Part shown: one piece after another, positions 52,257 to 63,641 of the stretch
Layout: each line of letters starts with the position of its first letter
Position numbering within the stretch: position 1 is the stretch's first letter
Assembly (NCBI GenBank): GCA_018806985.1
Contig: JADANN010000018.1
Span: forward strand, 1,706,501 to 1,770,500
Reading direction: 5' to 3'
DNA: 64,000 nt
Source of the DNA: Angiostrongylus vasorum
Lineage: Eukaryota; Nematoda; Chromadorea; Rhabditida; Metastrongylidae
Made by a program: the position numbers and the translations under genes
Notes under the pieces: generated by a model
The model's database searches: none
Seen by the model: only the letters and a program-made list of their open reading frames with translations
Told to the model about the DNA's origin: nothing

Positions 52257-55200
52257 TAACTACCTTATAACTTGTTCTTTCTTGCATTATCCTCACAACG
52301 AGAATGTAACGAAGAAGCAGTAAAAACGTGTGGAGGAACAATCTAAACTTTGCTACCACAATTTGGACAAAATATGAATGCGCTTTCAATTTACAATAGC
52401 AATATGCCACCTGAGCGGCATACGAGCGGTAGTACTATGAGCTTGTGTCGAAACACGTTCTTCTGGGATTTAAATTCATTCAAGCAAACTGATGTCAATA
52501 TAGGCACATCTTCTAACGCTGCACCATAGACGGAGAAAATAGACCATACTCAAAAGAAAAACGATCCTTTGGGTAGTGAATTCTACACACGATGTTAGAA
52601 AAACACTTAAGTAGGAATGGTCATGAAGCTAAATACTTGAAAAAATCCAAGAAAGGCCCCTTCTAAAAGCCTTCATGCATTCTTCTATTAAAAATTTCAC
52701 AACGCTCTCAAAAAATTCTCAAAAGCCTTTCTTTTCACTGAAGAATTACAACAAAAAAAGTGTGCGAAAATCTAGGTAGACAGCAACAAAGCCACAAAAG
52801 CACCTAAACAATGTCCCGCGTCTGGCCGCTGATTGCTTTGGCTGGCGCAGGACGGCGCCGGGATGAGTGGCTTCGCAGAGCTGCACATCAGCCAGAAAAA
52901 CATCTCGAGAGCTCGGCATTGTGGAGTTAATTAAGAAGAAAACGGAGGTGATTGGAGGCGGCGTTGAAAATCTTAAAGAACGTAGAAATGCTTAAATAGG
53001 AATCCGCCGCGAACGGCCGTCATTCCGCTGCCGTTCGTACAGCGAAGACGGCCGTAAAGCCTCCCTGAAAACAAGAGGGACGGGTAGATTCGCTTCCTAG
53101 TCTGATTCAGGTACGTTGCCAAGGCGCTTGAATTTGTATCACAGCCGTCGTAAAGCATCAGGCGTTATCACTCAAAAGGCCAGAGGCGTTCCATGTATTG
53201 ACTCCATCAAGCATCGTAAGGTCAGTGAATGCATATCTGACCTGCACAATGATTTGCACTACCCAACCGATGTGTGAAGTCGTAGCTCTCTGTATTCGAC
53301 TCCGTCAAGAATCGCAAGAGTGAATGAGCACATATCGGGTCTCCACAACGATTTGTAGTTCCCTACCGACGTACCAAGTCGGTCCTTTCTTCCTCCCTGG
53401 CAAACTAGGTACCGATTCGTTGAACCCAGAGAGAGGCGAGGCTTTATTAGTCCTCGGCGTAGGATCGAACCAAAAGCCGTATGTATCGTTGTGATAAAAG
53501 CCTTCAAAATCGACTTCGGTAAGCCTCTGACGACGTCTGGAGCGACAATGACCAAAGTTCGGTGCTTAATCCAAACTACCAGTTCTTACTCCACCTTAAC
53601 TCCGACGTCTTAATAACTAGATAGTTGATAATCAGAAATTTAAGAAAAAAGTCACATGGAAACGCCACTTCATCTCTTCAACAGTTTACTCAGATGAAGT
53701 CTACAAAGCACTTTGCACTTCCGCAAGAACCAGGCATTATCGATAAACATGCGATCGCGAATTTTTCATCGCTACTTAGGCTACTGGGAATCGTTTCAGC
53801 ATAAAAAAGAGCAGAAATTCATTTTGTCAATGAGCTACTGAATAGATGCCTTTTAACGAAGAATTCGAGGAGTGTCGAACAATCTCTCGGCAGGAATGAT
53901 CATATGTACACCATTTATGCGTTCATACCTATTTCATAACACATGATCAAGGAAACTCATTTACGAAGCATTTTTTTCATAGGAAGTTTATCAAATATTC
54001 CACTGAAACTGGGTGCTCCAATTGCCCATGTAAGCCAAGAGTTCTTGAAAAAATTCTCTCTATTAAAGCTGACTACATTTTGACGGCTCAAAAAATCTGC
54101 CAAACTGTTACAAAATTAGTTACAAGCAGAACAATGCTGTGATCGATCGCCATAGGGTTGCACTACGACGGCAGCTTGAGTCCATTTTATAGGATTTCCA
54201 AAAAATTCCAAGAAATGCAGCTATGCTACAAAAGGCTTCTGACCATTCGTATATCACGAAGACTATTGTGCAGTAAACACCAACAAATATCAATCACATA
54301 AACGAATCCAACAGTTAAACTATGGACGTCACCGCAGCAGCTTGTTGTTCGACAAGTCCAGGGCCATCAAGAGAAGTCTGTGAGTACAATATTATAATCT
54401 GACCGCTCGAACCCAAAGTGAGTTTTCGAAAAAACTGATAAAAAAAAGGATCAAGAAATTGATCTTGTTAGACAGAATGCGCGCATAGCTAACATTTCAA
54501 CCTGTGCTCCGTTAAGAAACAAAGAAAGGCAAAGTCGCTTCTCCCTAATGGGAAGCAATGAAACGACGTAAAGTCGAAGAAGTTTCGCTTTCAATGAAAA
54601 AATGTTACACCAGTCTTAGCAAGTAGTAATCTGTGCGGAAAACAAAGCAAGCTGGACTAATCTCACTTTAACCTATTGAAGGCCTGTTGATAAATGCGAT
54701 CCTAACGTACATCGAATTCATATAGCAGATTTCGCTGTGCCATTCTTCAGCAGCTCTGGAATGCTGCTCTACAGAGTTGAGGATGATTAAGAAAAGTCGA
54801 CGGTCGATCGAATAACGTCTACAAGCACATGTCCTTGACACACGGCTTTATCACGGCGGTGATCGTCACGGACGGCCGCCAGCAAGGTGTTCGTGTTATT
54901 GAACAGTGACAGAACTCAGATCGCTTGGACAACTGATGCTGTAGTTCAGATTTCTTTGCGACAAAACTGAAATCTAGGTGCTTTCAGGATAGATGATGAC
55001 CAGTTAATTTCCGTTCCAAGTAAAGATGTTCAATAACATGCGAGTGAAATGAACAAAAATTAGAATAATGTTTTTTTTATGTGGAGTGACGAGCAATCAA
55101 AGATGAGGGCTGAAAAGATTCGTAGTGCGTAAAAAATCAGAAAGGAGTGTGCAAAAGCTCACAGAGAGCATTGTGAAGGCCGTAGAATAACATGGTCAGG

Positions 55201-55840
55201 AAATGGGCGTAATCTGTTGCTGTTTCTTTTAGAAGCATGTGAGAGACGATTGTAGATTGCTTCATTATAAGTCACTGTTAAGTCTCTCTGATGAGACTCC
55301 CCAAAAGATCAGTAGGTTCTGCTAATGACTTAGATGGATCTTGAGATATGAATGATAGAAGAGCGAGAAATTAAATGGATTTTCATAGGTCTGCATGGAA
55401 CGATTAAGCCGGCTTCATTAATATTTCATGTTTTAGAGGACGTCGTGCAGCTTTGATCTTATCTGCCTATTCTTCAGCAAGTTGCCCAAGGTTTTATAGT
55501 TAGTCTATGGCTATGCATAAGAAATTAGACGCGAATCAAAAGCAATTTTTTAGGTGCCTTGAGTCGTAAGTGTATCCATGAAATGAAATTCTGTATACAC
55601 GTTACCGCATCCTTGAATACGACTATGCTGGGTGTTCCTTATGAGTTGTGGTCATTGCATCAATTTGGGCTAAAATTGCCCATAGGACTGCAATTATTCG
55701 TCAGATGAATGGGTGAGTGTGGTTTTCGATGGTCTCCAAAATTAGTCCCAAATTTATTCAATGAAAATCCGACGAATACGGATGAAATAAATATAAAGGC
55801 ATACTGGAATAGATAGAAATTTTGTTTAACCACTAATCAA
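52257..55840. other. Stretch without identified genes
   Basis: A GC-rich block (about 52,820-53,150) and a diverged SINE-B-like block duplicated in tandem (53,170-53,580) are present. A short + frame MDVTAAACCSTSPGPSREV ending at a GTGAGT donor (54,322-54,379) could be a first exon. Nothing else is seen. Confidence 0.35.
53170..53580 (-). repeat. SINE-B relative, internally duplicated
   Basis: TTGACTCCATCAAGCATCGT..GTGAATGCATATCTG is followed 95 bp on by TTCGACTCCGTCAAGAATCG..GTGAATGAGCACATATC. So the SINE-B 3' part occurs twice. The right copy continues to a decayed head. Confidence 0.55.
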
Positions 55841-56230
55841 TCCTCTCAATGGTTTACTACCTCATCGTGAGTGGGAGGTGTTCCTGGGTGCCGGCTGGTG
55901 ATGTACAGCACGGGGATTCATCTCCCTAACAGAGTCTCCCTAGCCGAGAAGGCGTCCAGCATTTTCCATCAGAAACCCCAGCTAAGAGTAAACCAATAGA
56001 AGGTTATATCACCGTCCTGGTATCAAAGTAGTCGCATGGTGGCAAATCTTCCTCTGATCCACAAGGGCTGCGACTGCCTGTGGTGGTGAAGACCTAGGGA
56101 AGACTATGGCCAGGCTGACCTCGAGATTCCAGGGAACCATAATGGCTTAATCAGCAAATCTCCGAAAAGTGGAGATTTTGCTGGGGCCCACACATCCAGT
56201 GAAGACGGGCCATCCAAGTATCCAAGTAAG
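55841..56230 (-). repeat. Dispersed repeat R1, copy 5 (inverted)
   Basis: CCTCTCAATGGTTTACTACC to AGTGAAGACGGGCCATCCAA is the reverse complement of the full R1 unit, including CTCTGATCCACAAGGGCTGC. It is the only inverted copy. Confidence 0.8.
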
Positions 56231-56686
56231 TATTAATCAGTGGAAAACTATAGTGACTTTCGCAGGAATCTTTACTGTTCACGGAATGTGCCACTCAAAA
56301 ACCAAATACAAGAAGAACCTTATTCTCACACTGGAGGAAGAAATGGTTGAATTGGTGACATCGTCAATGGAATGTTTGGAAAGATACATTTACAGAGGAC
56401 ATTCTGCAAAATCAAACAGCTTGAAGTCCACCAGCAAATACTTGTTTTGAAAAAAATTCTCGAATTACTTGTATGGAGCTATGTGAAACTAGGGAAGACT
56501 CTATCTGAACTTGCCGACCACCAAAACGAAACGAGAAAAATTACATTAGAAAAGTAGCAGTGATAGTTGAAGTTGCAGTGGTCGGGATGAGCATTCGTAA
56601 CGTCAGTAGCTCTGCTGATTTGAAGGCCAAGATATTTGCTCACTGCAGAGCTCAAGTGGAATAGTCATAGTATGTAAGGAAGGCAG

Positions 56687-57227
56687 TTATCCACAACTTC
56701 CACTTGTTTGGCATACTATCTCATTGTTCAAGAATAATACAGCACCTACTTCAGACGGGGTGCTCAACGATATTAATGAAATATCACTTAAACATGCATC
56801 AGAAGCTAATTCAGAACGATGGATCATATCCACAAAATTAAAAAAGCTTAGAGAGGTGTCGTGCCATTGAAAGAAGCTCATGGCTGGTTACTACTGACGT
56901 AAAATGTCTGTAACTACTCCCGAACAAAAAAGCAGCGGCACGAAAACGAATGTTTTTTCCCATTACACTCTCGATGGCTTAGCGAATTCCAAATGCTGCT
57001 CACTCCCATTTGATTAACCCTAGCTCTTCACTCTCGTACTGCTTTATTCCCATTTTCGTTAGACATTCTGAAATGTGACGCTGAATAGCTTTTTCGAGTT
57101 TGTGCCTTCCTTCAAGCACCCCTTCTATCTCAACCTTTTGGGTGTTACGCGATTGGTGATGAACGGTGGTAATGCCACTATGAAATGCTAAAATTATGGT
57201 CGCGAATAAGCATAAGATGCTTTCCAT
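56687..57227 (-). CDS. Small secreted protein gene, two exons
   Basis: Exon 1 (57,227-57,004) starts MESILCLFATIILAFHSG, a standard signal peptide, and continues with polar sequence (VEIEGVLEGRHKLEKAIQRH) to a GTGAGC donor in phase 2. Exon 2 (56,846-56,687) follows a CTCTAAG acceptor, restores the frame, and ends EIVCQTSGSCG and TAA. The predicted product is about 127 residues, with several cysteines outside the signal peptide. I do not recognise the family. Secretion is inferred from the signal peptide. Part of its upstream region is duplicated at 58,830. Confidence 0.55.
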
Positions 57228-57362
57228 TTACAATCGCGATATTCATGTAAACTGAACTATGATAATAAAAAATTACAAACAGTGAAATCAACATTCATTT
57301 CAAAATCAGCATAAATGCGCTCTAAGGAACAATATTCTGAGAACAAAAGCGCTTTGTTGTAT
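57205..57362. repeat. Upstream region of the secreted-protein gene, copy 1
   Basis: AAGCATAAGATGCTTTCCAT through AATCAGCATAAATGCGCTC and GAACAAAAGCGC is repeated at 58,832-58,985. It covers the start codon and about 140 bp of presumptive promoter. Confidence 0.75.
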
Positions 57363-57383
57363 AGCCCATGAAAGATCTTTGTA

Positions 57384-57396
57384 CAATGAGCACGGA
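57384..57396. repeat. Target-site duplication of short PLE, left
   Basis: CAATGAGCACGGA recurs exactly at 57,933-57,945 on the other side of the element. Confidence 0.88.
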
Positions 57397-57932
57397 TCCC
57401 AGGATCGACTTTCTATTAACCTCGGCATTGGAATATGAATGCGTCGTTTTCTTGTTCAGCAATCGCGAGGTTGTTAAACAGCATACATTTACTTCCATAC
57501 AAAAACACAATACAATACAACAGTAGCTGACGTTTCGGCAGTATCGCCTTCTTCAGAGCCTGGAAGGGTATACTGACATACAATTTACTAGGCCAAACGC
57601 TTCAATGACACTTACAAAAAGACGAAAAACTCTATGGTAATTACATGGTCAACAGCTTCTCGAAAAAACTCACCGCTTTTTTTACGTGCCTTCCCATGAG
57701 GAAGATTAGAACAGCTGATTATGGTCGCATAAGGTTGATGACTGCACCATCCCACATCAGAAATTGATGCGAACATACGGGGTCAGGTCGCGTATGACCT
57801 CTGGGCATTCATCCCTGCTATTCATTGTAGGGTTTTTGGCATTTCAGCTACTGTTGTATTGTATTGTGTTTTTGTATGGAAGTAAATGTATGCTGTTTAA
57901 CAACCTCGCGATTGCTGAACAAGAAAACGACG
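57397..57932. mobile_element. Fold-back PLE derivative (536 bp)
   Basis: It begins TCCCAGGATCGACTTTCTAT, then carries the same inverted arm as the 26-kb PLE (57,438-57,844), and switches at 57,845 to the last 88 bp of the right arm (AGCTACTGTTGTATTG to AACGACG). There are no coding domains. The exact 13-bp target-site duplication shows a single insertion event. The switch point coincides with the hammerhead cleavage site. Confidence 0.88.
57524..57561 (-). ncRNA. Hammerhead-ribozyme-like motif, short PLE
   Basis: Identical in its core to the motifs in the 26-kb element: GGCT, CTGAAGA, A, GGC-GATACT-GCC, GAAA, CGTC, AGCT on the - strand. Confidence 0.65.
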
Positions 57933-58831
57933 CAATGAGCACGGACTCCGTAGTTGTCAAGTTCCGTCTTGCCATGATCATTTTTGTTCGAACTGAGGTG
58001 CAGAGCACCCTATTTAAACGATAACGAAACATAGGCATGTTGAAATGGCACGATGTTTCACTGAATTACGTAGACGGATGGATATGATCCATTGTGCTGG
58101 ATCACTTTCGAAAACCCGATTACTCTTTTGCCTGTGCTTCGCCTAGTGTTCTGCGAATATTCTTGAACATCTGGAATACACCATAAGGAACGAGGTGGAA
58201 TTCCTGACTTTAAAAGGAAGATTCTTTGCAAGGACAAAAGGATCAGAATGGAAGTCGTCGATGACCTTCTTCATTGCCACTTCGGACGCTGCGACTGTTC
58301 TGCTTGGAAACTAGATTGCATCTAAGCGATTTGAGCCAATTGCAGTTTAAACAACTGTGAAAACGTTATAAAAATAAATGCCATGAAAGAATTAGTGAAT
58401 CTTTCTTTAAAAAACCGCTGGACTACCTACCCATAGTTTTTATCTGCGTTTGCTTTCATTAGAGCTCATGAAAAAGAAAGAAAAAACGATGAAACGGCAG
58501 CCAGTGATGTTTAAAGAGCAGAATGCTCCTTCAGCTATGTATTTCTTTGGCTTCCGTTAGCTAAGCGTTTAAGATTTTGGAAACTTTTGGGGTAGAGTTA
58601 ACGTAAGCCCTATGAAGTTGCCAGTCCAATTCACAGGCAAATCTCAGCGATAACATCCACAACAAATTAAATGAACGCATGAAATGAAAGTTTGGTCAAA
58701 AAACCTAGATACCTGGTAATGCCAGTGAGAAAACTATCCATACGAGGGGTGGAATAATTTGGCAAAAAGTGCAAATGTCAAAAAATATAATCGAGTGGAA
58801 TTTCATCTGCCTGAGAATCTCGTCAGTTGAT

Positions 58832-58985
58832 AAGCACAAAACGCTTTCCAATTACATTTCGAATATTCGTATAAATTGAACTATGGTAATAAAAAAATAC
58901 GAGCAGTAAAATCAGTATTTATTCGAAAATCAGCATAAATGCACTGTATTTAATAATGATCTAAGAACAAAAAGCGCATGAGGCA
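58832..58985. repeat. Upstream region of the secreted-protein gene, copy 2
   Basis: AAGCACAAAACGCTTTCCAA through AATCAGCATAAATGCACTG matches copy 1. The ATG is changed to ATT and the coding sequence is not duplicated, so this copy is not a gene. Confidence 0.72.
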
Positions 58986-59190
58986 CAACAGTGGTTAGCG
59001 GTGTCCAGGAATTCGTTGGTTGGATCTCGCGCTTCGATAAATTGCTACCAAACTGATGCGTGGAGATAAAACGCTGACTGGATACACCGCAGGATGTAAA
59101 AGGTCAAATATGTTTTAAGTCACCTCTACAGTGCTCAATGGAATACTACGCAGAGGGGTTGATTAAATTCGAGAGCTTTCCCCTTACTTT
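58980..59190 (+). repeat. SINE-B copy, old
   Basis: GCACAACAGTGGTTAGCG head, TGGTTGGATCTCGCGC in place of the B box, CACCTCTACAGTGCTCAATG and the TTGATTAAATTCGAGAGC end follow the SINE-B order. Confidence 0.5.
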
Positions 59191-59216
59191 TTTATAACCC
59201 TAACCTTCACGTAATC

Positions 59217-59480
59217 ACTTTTTATTTACGGCTTATTCTTTTTTCATGGCAGGGTATGATGTGAAATATTACTACAATGATGTTAGGATATTTGCAAAAC
59301 TCCGGACAGCGAGTGTTTGCGGAGGGGACCAAACGTCGTTATTACCCTTTCCAGGGGCTAACGCGTTCACCATCACACCATGTGGGCCTTGTGTTTCGCC
59401 TCTCTCAGCTAGTTTTCTGTTCACCAGTGTCATCAGCAATCGCTCGTCAACGGGATTGATCTGAGGAGCACAAAACGGCA
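59217..59480 (-). repeat. SINE-A copy
   Basis: TTTTTATTTACGGCTTATTC, GGCAGGGTATGATGTGAAAT, GCGTTCACCATCACACCATG and AATCGCTCGTCAACGGGATT cover the full reverse-oriented unit including a downstream body. Confidence 0.75.
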
Positions 59481-59526
59481 TTGAACCCAGCTAAGCTGAA
59501 GCTCTAACATAAATCGCAATGTAATC

Positions 59527-59672
59527 AGTTTTTTATTTACTGACTATTCTTTTTTCACGGCAGGTTGTGATGTGAAATACAACTACAATGAAGCTGAGAT
59601 ACTTGCAAAACTCCGGACTGCAGGTGTCTGCGGGGAGAATCGAACCACGTTATTATCCTTTCTAACCTTTAT
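59527..59672 (-). repeat. SINE-A copy, head truncated
   Basis: TTTTTTATTTACTGACTATT, GGCAGGTTGTGATGTGAAAT and CGGACTGCAGGTGTCTGC are present. The match stops after CGAACCACG. Confidence 0.7.
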
Positions 59673-60129
59673 ATTCCACTCCATTATTTTAGAAAGTTCG
59701 CAGAAAGAATGGAGCATTTCTGAATTATTATCAACCTTATCAAACCTGTCAAACAATATCGGTCGAAAGCTCAACCAAATCACCTACCATAGGTCAATAT
59801 TTCCCGTCTGACTTCAGGAACTCAAAAAATTGCTCGAAGAGTTTCTAGCAAACCTACCGAAGAAGTCGAGCGGTGAATGAGACACGCGCGAGCATAACCG
59901 TCAATGGCTAGCCAACATCTGAACAAATCATGAAGGAAAGAGAACAGTTGCTGAAGAATCGGAAACAAAGGAACATTAGCGAAGTACCACGCTAGTAAAA
60001 AATGCCAGTCATGATAGGATACTCATCGAGAAATTCGTTACGTGCTGAGACCAACGAAGGGTACAAGTAGAAATTGTATGAGATGCCATCAATAGAATAG
60101 AAAAGAAGAAAATTGTTTCACAGAATATC

Positions 60130-60390
60130 AATTTGTCATAGCTTTACAAGAAGTAAACAGGTTTTTCTAAACAAAAAGCGCTGCCACATATTTCGTTTTA
60201 TATTACTCGCCATCAAATCTATTGTGCGGATCCCTTCTTGCATCCAATTCGTTCTCGCTGTATCATCGTCCACAATGATCCCCAAATATTTCACGTGTTC
60301 TTCCCGCTGCAGCATGAGGATTTCGTGTTCTTTATGAATATCGCAGAATGGTCGTCTAGACGATTCTTGTTGCAATCTTGGAGATAGCCA
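60130..60390 (-). mobile_element. Retroelement (LINE-like) remnant
   Basis: The - strand frame reads REEHVKYLGIIVDDDTARTN then GIRTIDLMASNIKRNMW. The YLGIIVDD stretch followed by a helix resembles the region after the catalytic box of non-LTR reverse transcriptases. It is short and isolated. Confidence 0.45.
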
Positions 60391-60667
60391 AGCTAGGGCA
60401 TTCTCACATGGATTGGAGGAGAGTGCTGAGCAGAGGTTCGAGAGTTCCTTGCTTCCTCATGGACTGCATCATTAAACACTGTGCTCCCACATAATATTAT
60501 TAAATCCATAAAACTACGGGAATTTGAGATGTCTACAGATCACAATGAAGCTGAACTAGTGGGCCATGGATTACACAAGTTCGGAAAACAAACTAAGACT
60601 TCCAGAAAAAAAAGCCAGTTCACAGGAGCGACTTTCTACTAAACTGTCACAAGATGCACCAGAAAAA

Positions 60668-60765
60668 AAAGGCGATACTGCCGAAGCGTCAGCTACTGTT
60701 GTGTTGTGTTTTTTTGTGTGCAAGTAAACATATGCTTTGCTGAATAAGAGAACGACACCATAGTA
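60668..60765 (+). mobile_element. PLE 3'-end fragment
   Basis: GGCGATACTGCCGAAGCGTC then AGCTACTGTTGTGTTGTG and GAGAACGACACCA match the right arm of the 26-kb PLE from inside the hammerhead to the end. The core GAAA has become GAAG and the CTGAAGA half is gone. Confidence 0.7.
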
Positions 60766-61691
60766 AGAACAGTTTACTTCTTCAACGAAGGAGAATTTAG
60801 ACTTAATAGACTTTTCGTCCTGACACTACTGAACAAAACGTCCACAGGTGGTGGGCGTTGGATGTCGAAAAGCATTAAGCTAGTGATCGGGTTTCCTTCA
60901 AAGGTTAACATTAATAGAGAAGTCTATGGAAGTAACTAACACCCGAAATGCAGGATATAAAAACTGTAATTATTTCAGGTTAATAATCCCAGACGTCACC
61001 TCGTTCGAAGCAGATGACCATCGTGGACGATGAATGGCAGATGTACTGGCTCACAGACTATTCTTAAAGGCAGAGGGTTCAAAAAAAATTCGCGCGGACT
61101 TGTTAAGGTTTCTCTAGTTTGCTGTTATAAAAATTCAACTGATTCTGAACCCATTGAACTAAGAGGTAAATTACTTCTTCAAAAAGAACATTTGTTAAAT
61201 AATTGTCGCAAAATTGCGATGAAATTCGCATAAAACAGGGAAAGAAACGCGCTGGTAAACTAAAAAATTGTATCCCTTGACTTACTGACAAGATTGCACA
61301 AGGATGTGATAATGCTCTGTTGTGGCTAATTTTTTGATCGCTTTCTTCAGAGCCTCGATGATTCGACAGGGGGCTACTGTGAAGGCCTACACGGCAAAAA
61401 AATAATAGCTCGAGATCATCGCCATCCTGAAGAATGCGATTCAAATGTAAGCCACAATAAATTGTAACGGCTTTGCATAAGTTTATCATTAAGCCAAGGT
61501 GTTGATTACAAATGCCAAGGTTAAATGGAAATTGGCATTGAAAATAAAAAAATTATGCTGTATATCTTGATGAACCTAGAAAATTTCAGCACCTAAACAT
61601 TCTTATGAGCTAAGCTAAGTTTACGCATGCTCTCACATCTGGCGTGTTTCTATTGAATTCGCATTAAAAGATCGCCTTGATAAAGGACTCC

Positions 61692-61843
61692 ATGTCAGCA
61701 AGCAAACTGCTCAACAACTACGGAAGGCGTGAAAGAACCGTTATGACAATGGATGTCAGAGTGAAAAAAAGTGCAGACTTCGCTTTCACGTCGAGCGAAA
61801 ATCGACCGCAACCCACACAGGAGGCTAAAGGCAAAGCCAATCA
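61692..61843 (+). CDS. Probable first coding exon, unidentified gene
   Basis: ATG at 61,692 follows an in-frame TAA and opens MSASKLLNNYGRRERTVMTM, then KKSADFAFTSSENRPQPTQ and AKGKANQ, ending at a perfect GTAAGT donor in phase 2. The polar Ser/Lys-rich sequence looks like a disordered N-terminus. A second ATG (at MTMDV) is possible. The downstream exons are uncertain; the exon at 63,642 may belong to it. Confidence 0.45.
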
Positions 61844-62448
61844 GTAAGTTTCACTATTTTACTCTTTTTTCTGCATTTTAAGATATAAAAGTGCAAAGGG
61901 AGTGTTGAAGTCAGGAATTGGTTAGCAAGAAAATGAGTAAGAAGTAAAGAAAAGGGACATGAAGGAGAAAATGCGAGCTTCGGCATAGAGAAACATTTTG
62001 TGAATACCTTTATCATCTAGACTTTTTTTCCCGTCTAAAATTCAATGCGACGGCAAACGAGTTTAAATAACTTTTTTCTGTCTGCCACACGTAAGGTTAC
62101 TTTCTTCCTAGTCGGTAACGATCTTTTTTTAATTCTGATGACTGGTCAACTATTACACAATGTAAAAGAACTAATTTAACATTTCCTGTTAAGAGATAAA
62201 AAGATTAGACATGGATATGACGACTGGCTATTCTACAAGTATTCTCACCAAATATGAAGCTTACAACAACTTTAAAAGAAATATGACTAGTTAATAACTT
62301 CCTATCAACTAAAATGTCGCGTGGATGAAAAGCTCCAGGAAGGCGCCTCGTCTACATTCCTCTTTGGAGCACCGTCACCAAAACCTCCTTACCTAGTGTT
62401 TGACCGAAAAAACGAAAGACGCATAGTCGGCCAGGGCATGTCAGATAC

Positions 62449-62614
62449 CCTCTAAAACGCAAGCGACCGTTTGGTAATAGTACTGCTGGTCGTACATGAC
62501 CTGGTTTAGAGGAGTTAGGTCGCCAATTTGTTTGTTGGGACGATACAGAACGATGAAAGTTCGCGTTGTACCTCGAAAAACATCTCTGATCAACTTCTGG
62601 CCACCCATCGACGG
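62449..62614 (-). CDS. Isolated coding exon, unidentified gene
   Basis: The acceptor GTTCCATAG is followed by MGGQKLIRDVFRGTTRTFIV, LYRPNKQIGDLTPLNQVMY and DQQYYYQTVACVLE, with a GTATCT donor in phase 1. A second open frame on this strand overlaps it but has poorer splice sites. The composition suggests a structured secreted or cytosolic domain. I know no match. Confidence 0.4.
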
Positions 62615-63379
62615 CTATGGAACAGAAAAAAATCAATGAGGTGTGTAATATCCATATGAAAGCAATACTCCTACACGGTACTGGTTATAACTGCCACTTA
62701 TTCTGTGCTACATATTCATTAAAAGAAGTACCCACTTTATGTCAAAAGAAACTCCGCGATGCCAGAGACAATTTTTATTCCTCAGATGAAAAAGAAAACG
62801 AAAGAATGAGCCGACGATTTATAAACGTAAGAGCTATGGTCTAGATATATCTCGAAAGAAGAGGCGGAAAATTAAATGCGTTGGTTCAAGAAAAAGAGTG
62901 AAGAACAGCTTTAAGATAAAAAAGCTCCTCTCATAGTGTCATCCACCTCAAATGCGCTTTCTGCATGCTAACGCTATTTAATTCTTGGAACACACATCAA
63001 ACGGAAAGGTCACGCTTTGGAAGTGATCAAAATCGCGCTGTTCTCTGACTGTCGGAGAAAAAAGTTGTAAACAGGAGACATCTGCACATACAGCAGCGTA
63101 GGCGACAAACTGTGGAGACTAACTTTTCTCAATCCCCTTCCAAATTTCGTCTTCCTTTCCTTGTTTGTGTCTTTTCATATCCCATTAATTGCCGAGGTGA
63201 CTAAGCCAACACTAGTAAGATCTCCATTCGTGCATTCCTGCAGGCCCCAATACTGTTCTGTCAAAATAGTCGGCTCCATAGATTCGAAACCCGTCATTCA
63301 TTATATTTTGTTTAGGCCCTCAATTTTCATTGTTCGGCAAAAAAGATGATTACGAATTGTTCACTAAGCTCTACCGTAG

Positions 63380-63600
63380 AGGACTTTACTGAAATATTTT
63401 AGCGTGGATGAAAGTGGTGAAGGATGCAGCTGAATAATATTTCATGCTGTTTCTGCAACGTTGTCCTTCGTAGCCACCAGTATATCCTTGATATTCCCTT
63501 ATAAACTCCCCCAAGGAGCTCGTTTTCTTCTGTCCAGCTCTGAATTTAATTCTGTCATCATGTTGACGACTTGTCGAACCGGGTATACGTAGGCAAAACA
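63380..63600 (-). mobile_element. RTE-like LINE fragment
   Basis: The - strand reads NMMTELNSELDRRKRAPWG, the counterpart of SRRKRVAWGAFKSIEDV in the 42-kb element, followed by a decayed continuation with a stop. It is a short 3' piece. Confidence 0.6.
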
Positions 63601-63641
63601 ATTACAGATAGTCGTCCTGCTGGGTGTGAATGGGTCATCAG

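Noticed and set aside
61325..61372. Another hammerhead ribozyme on the - strand
   Set aside because: GGCT, CTGAAGA and AGCC are present, but the GAAA half and stem II are missing. At most it is a decayed PLE remnant.
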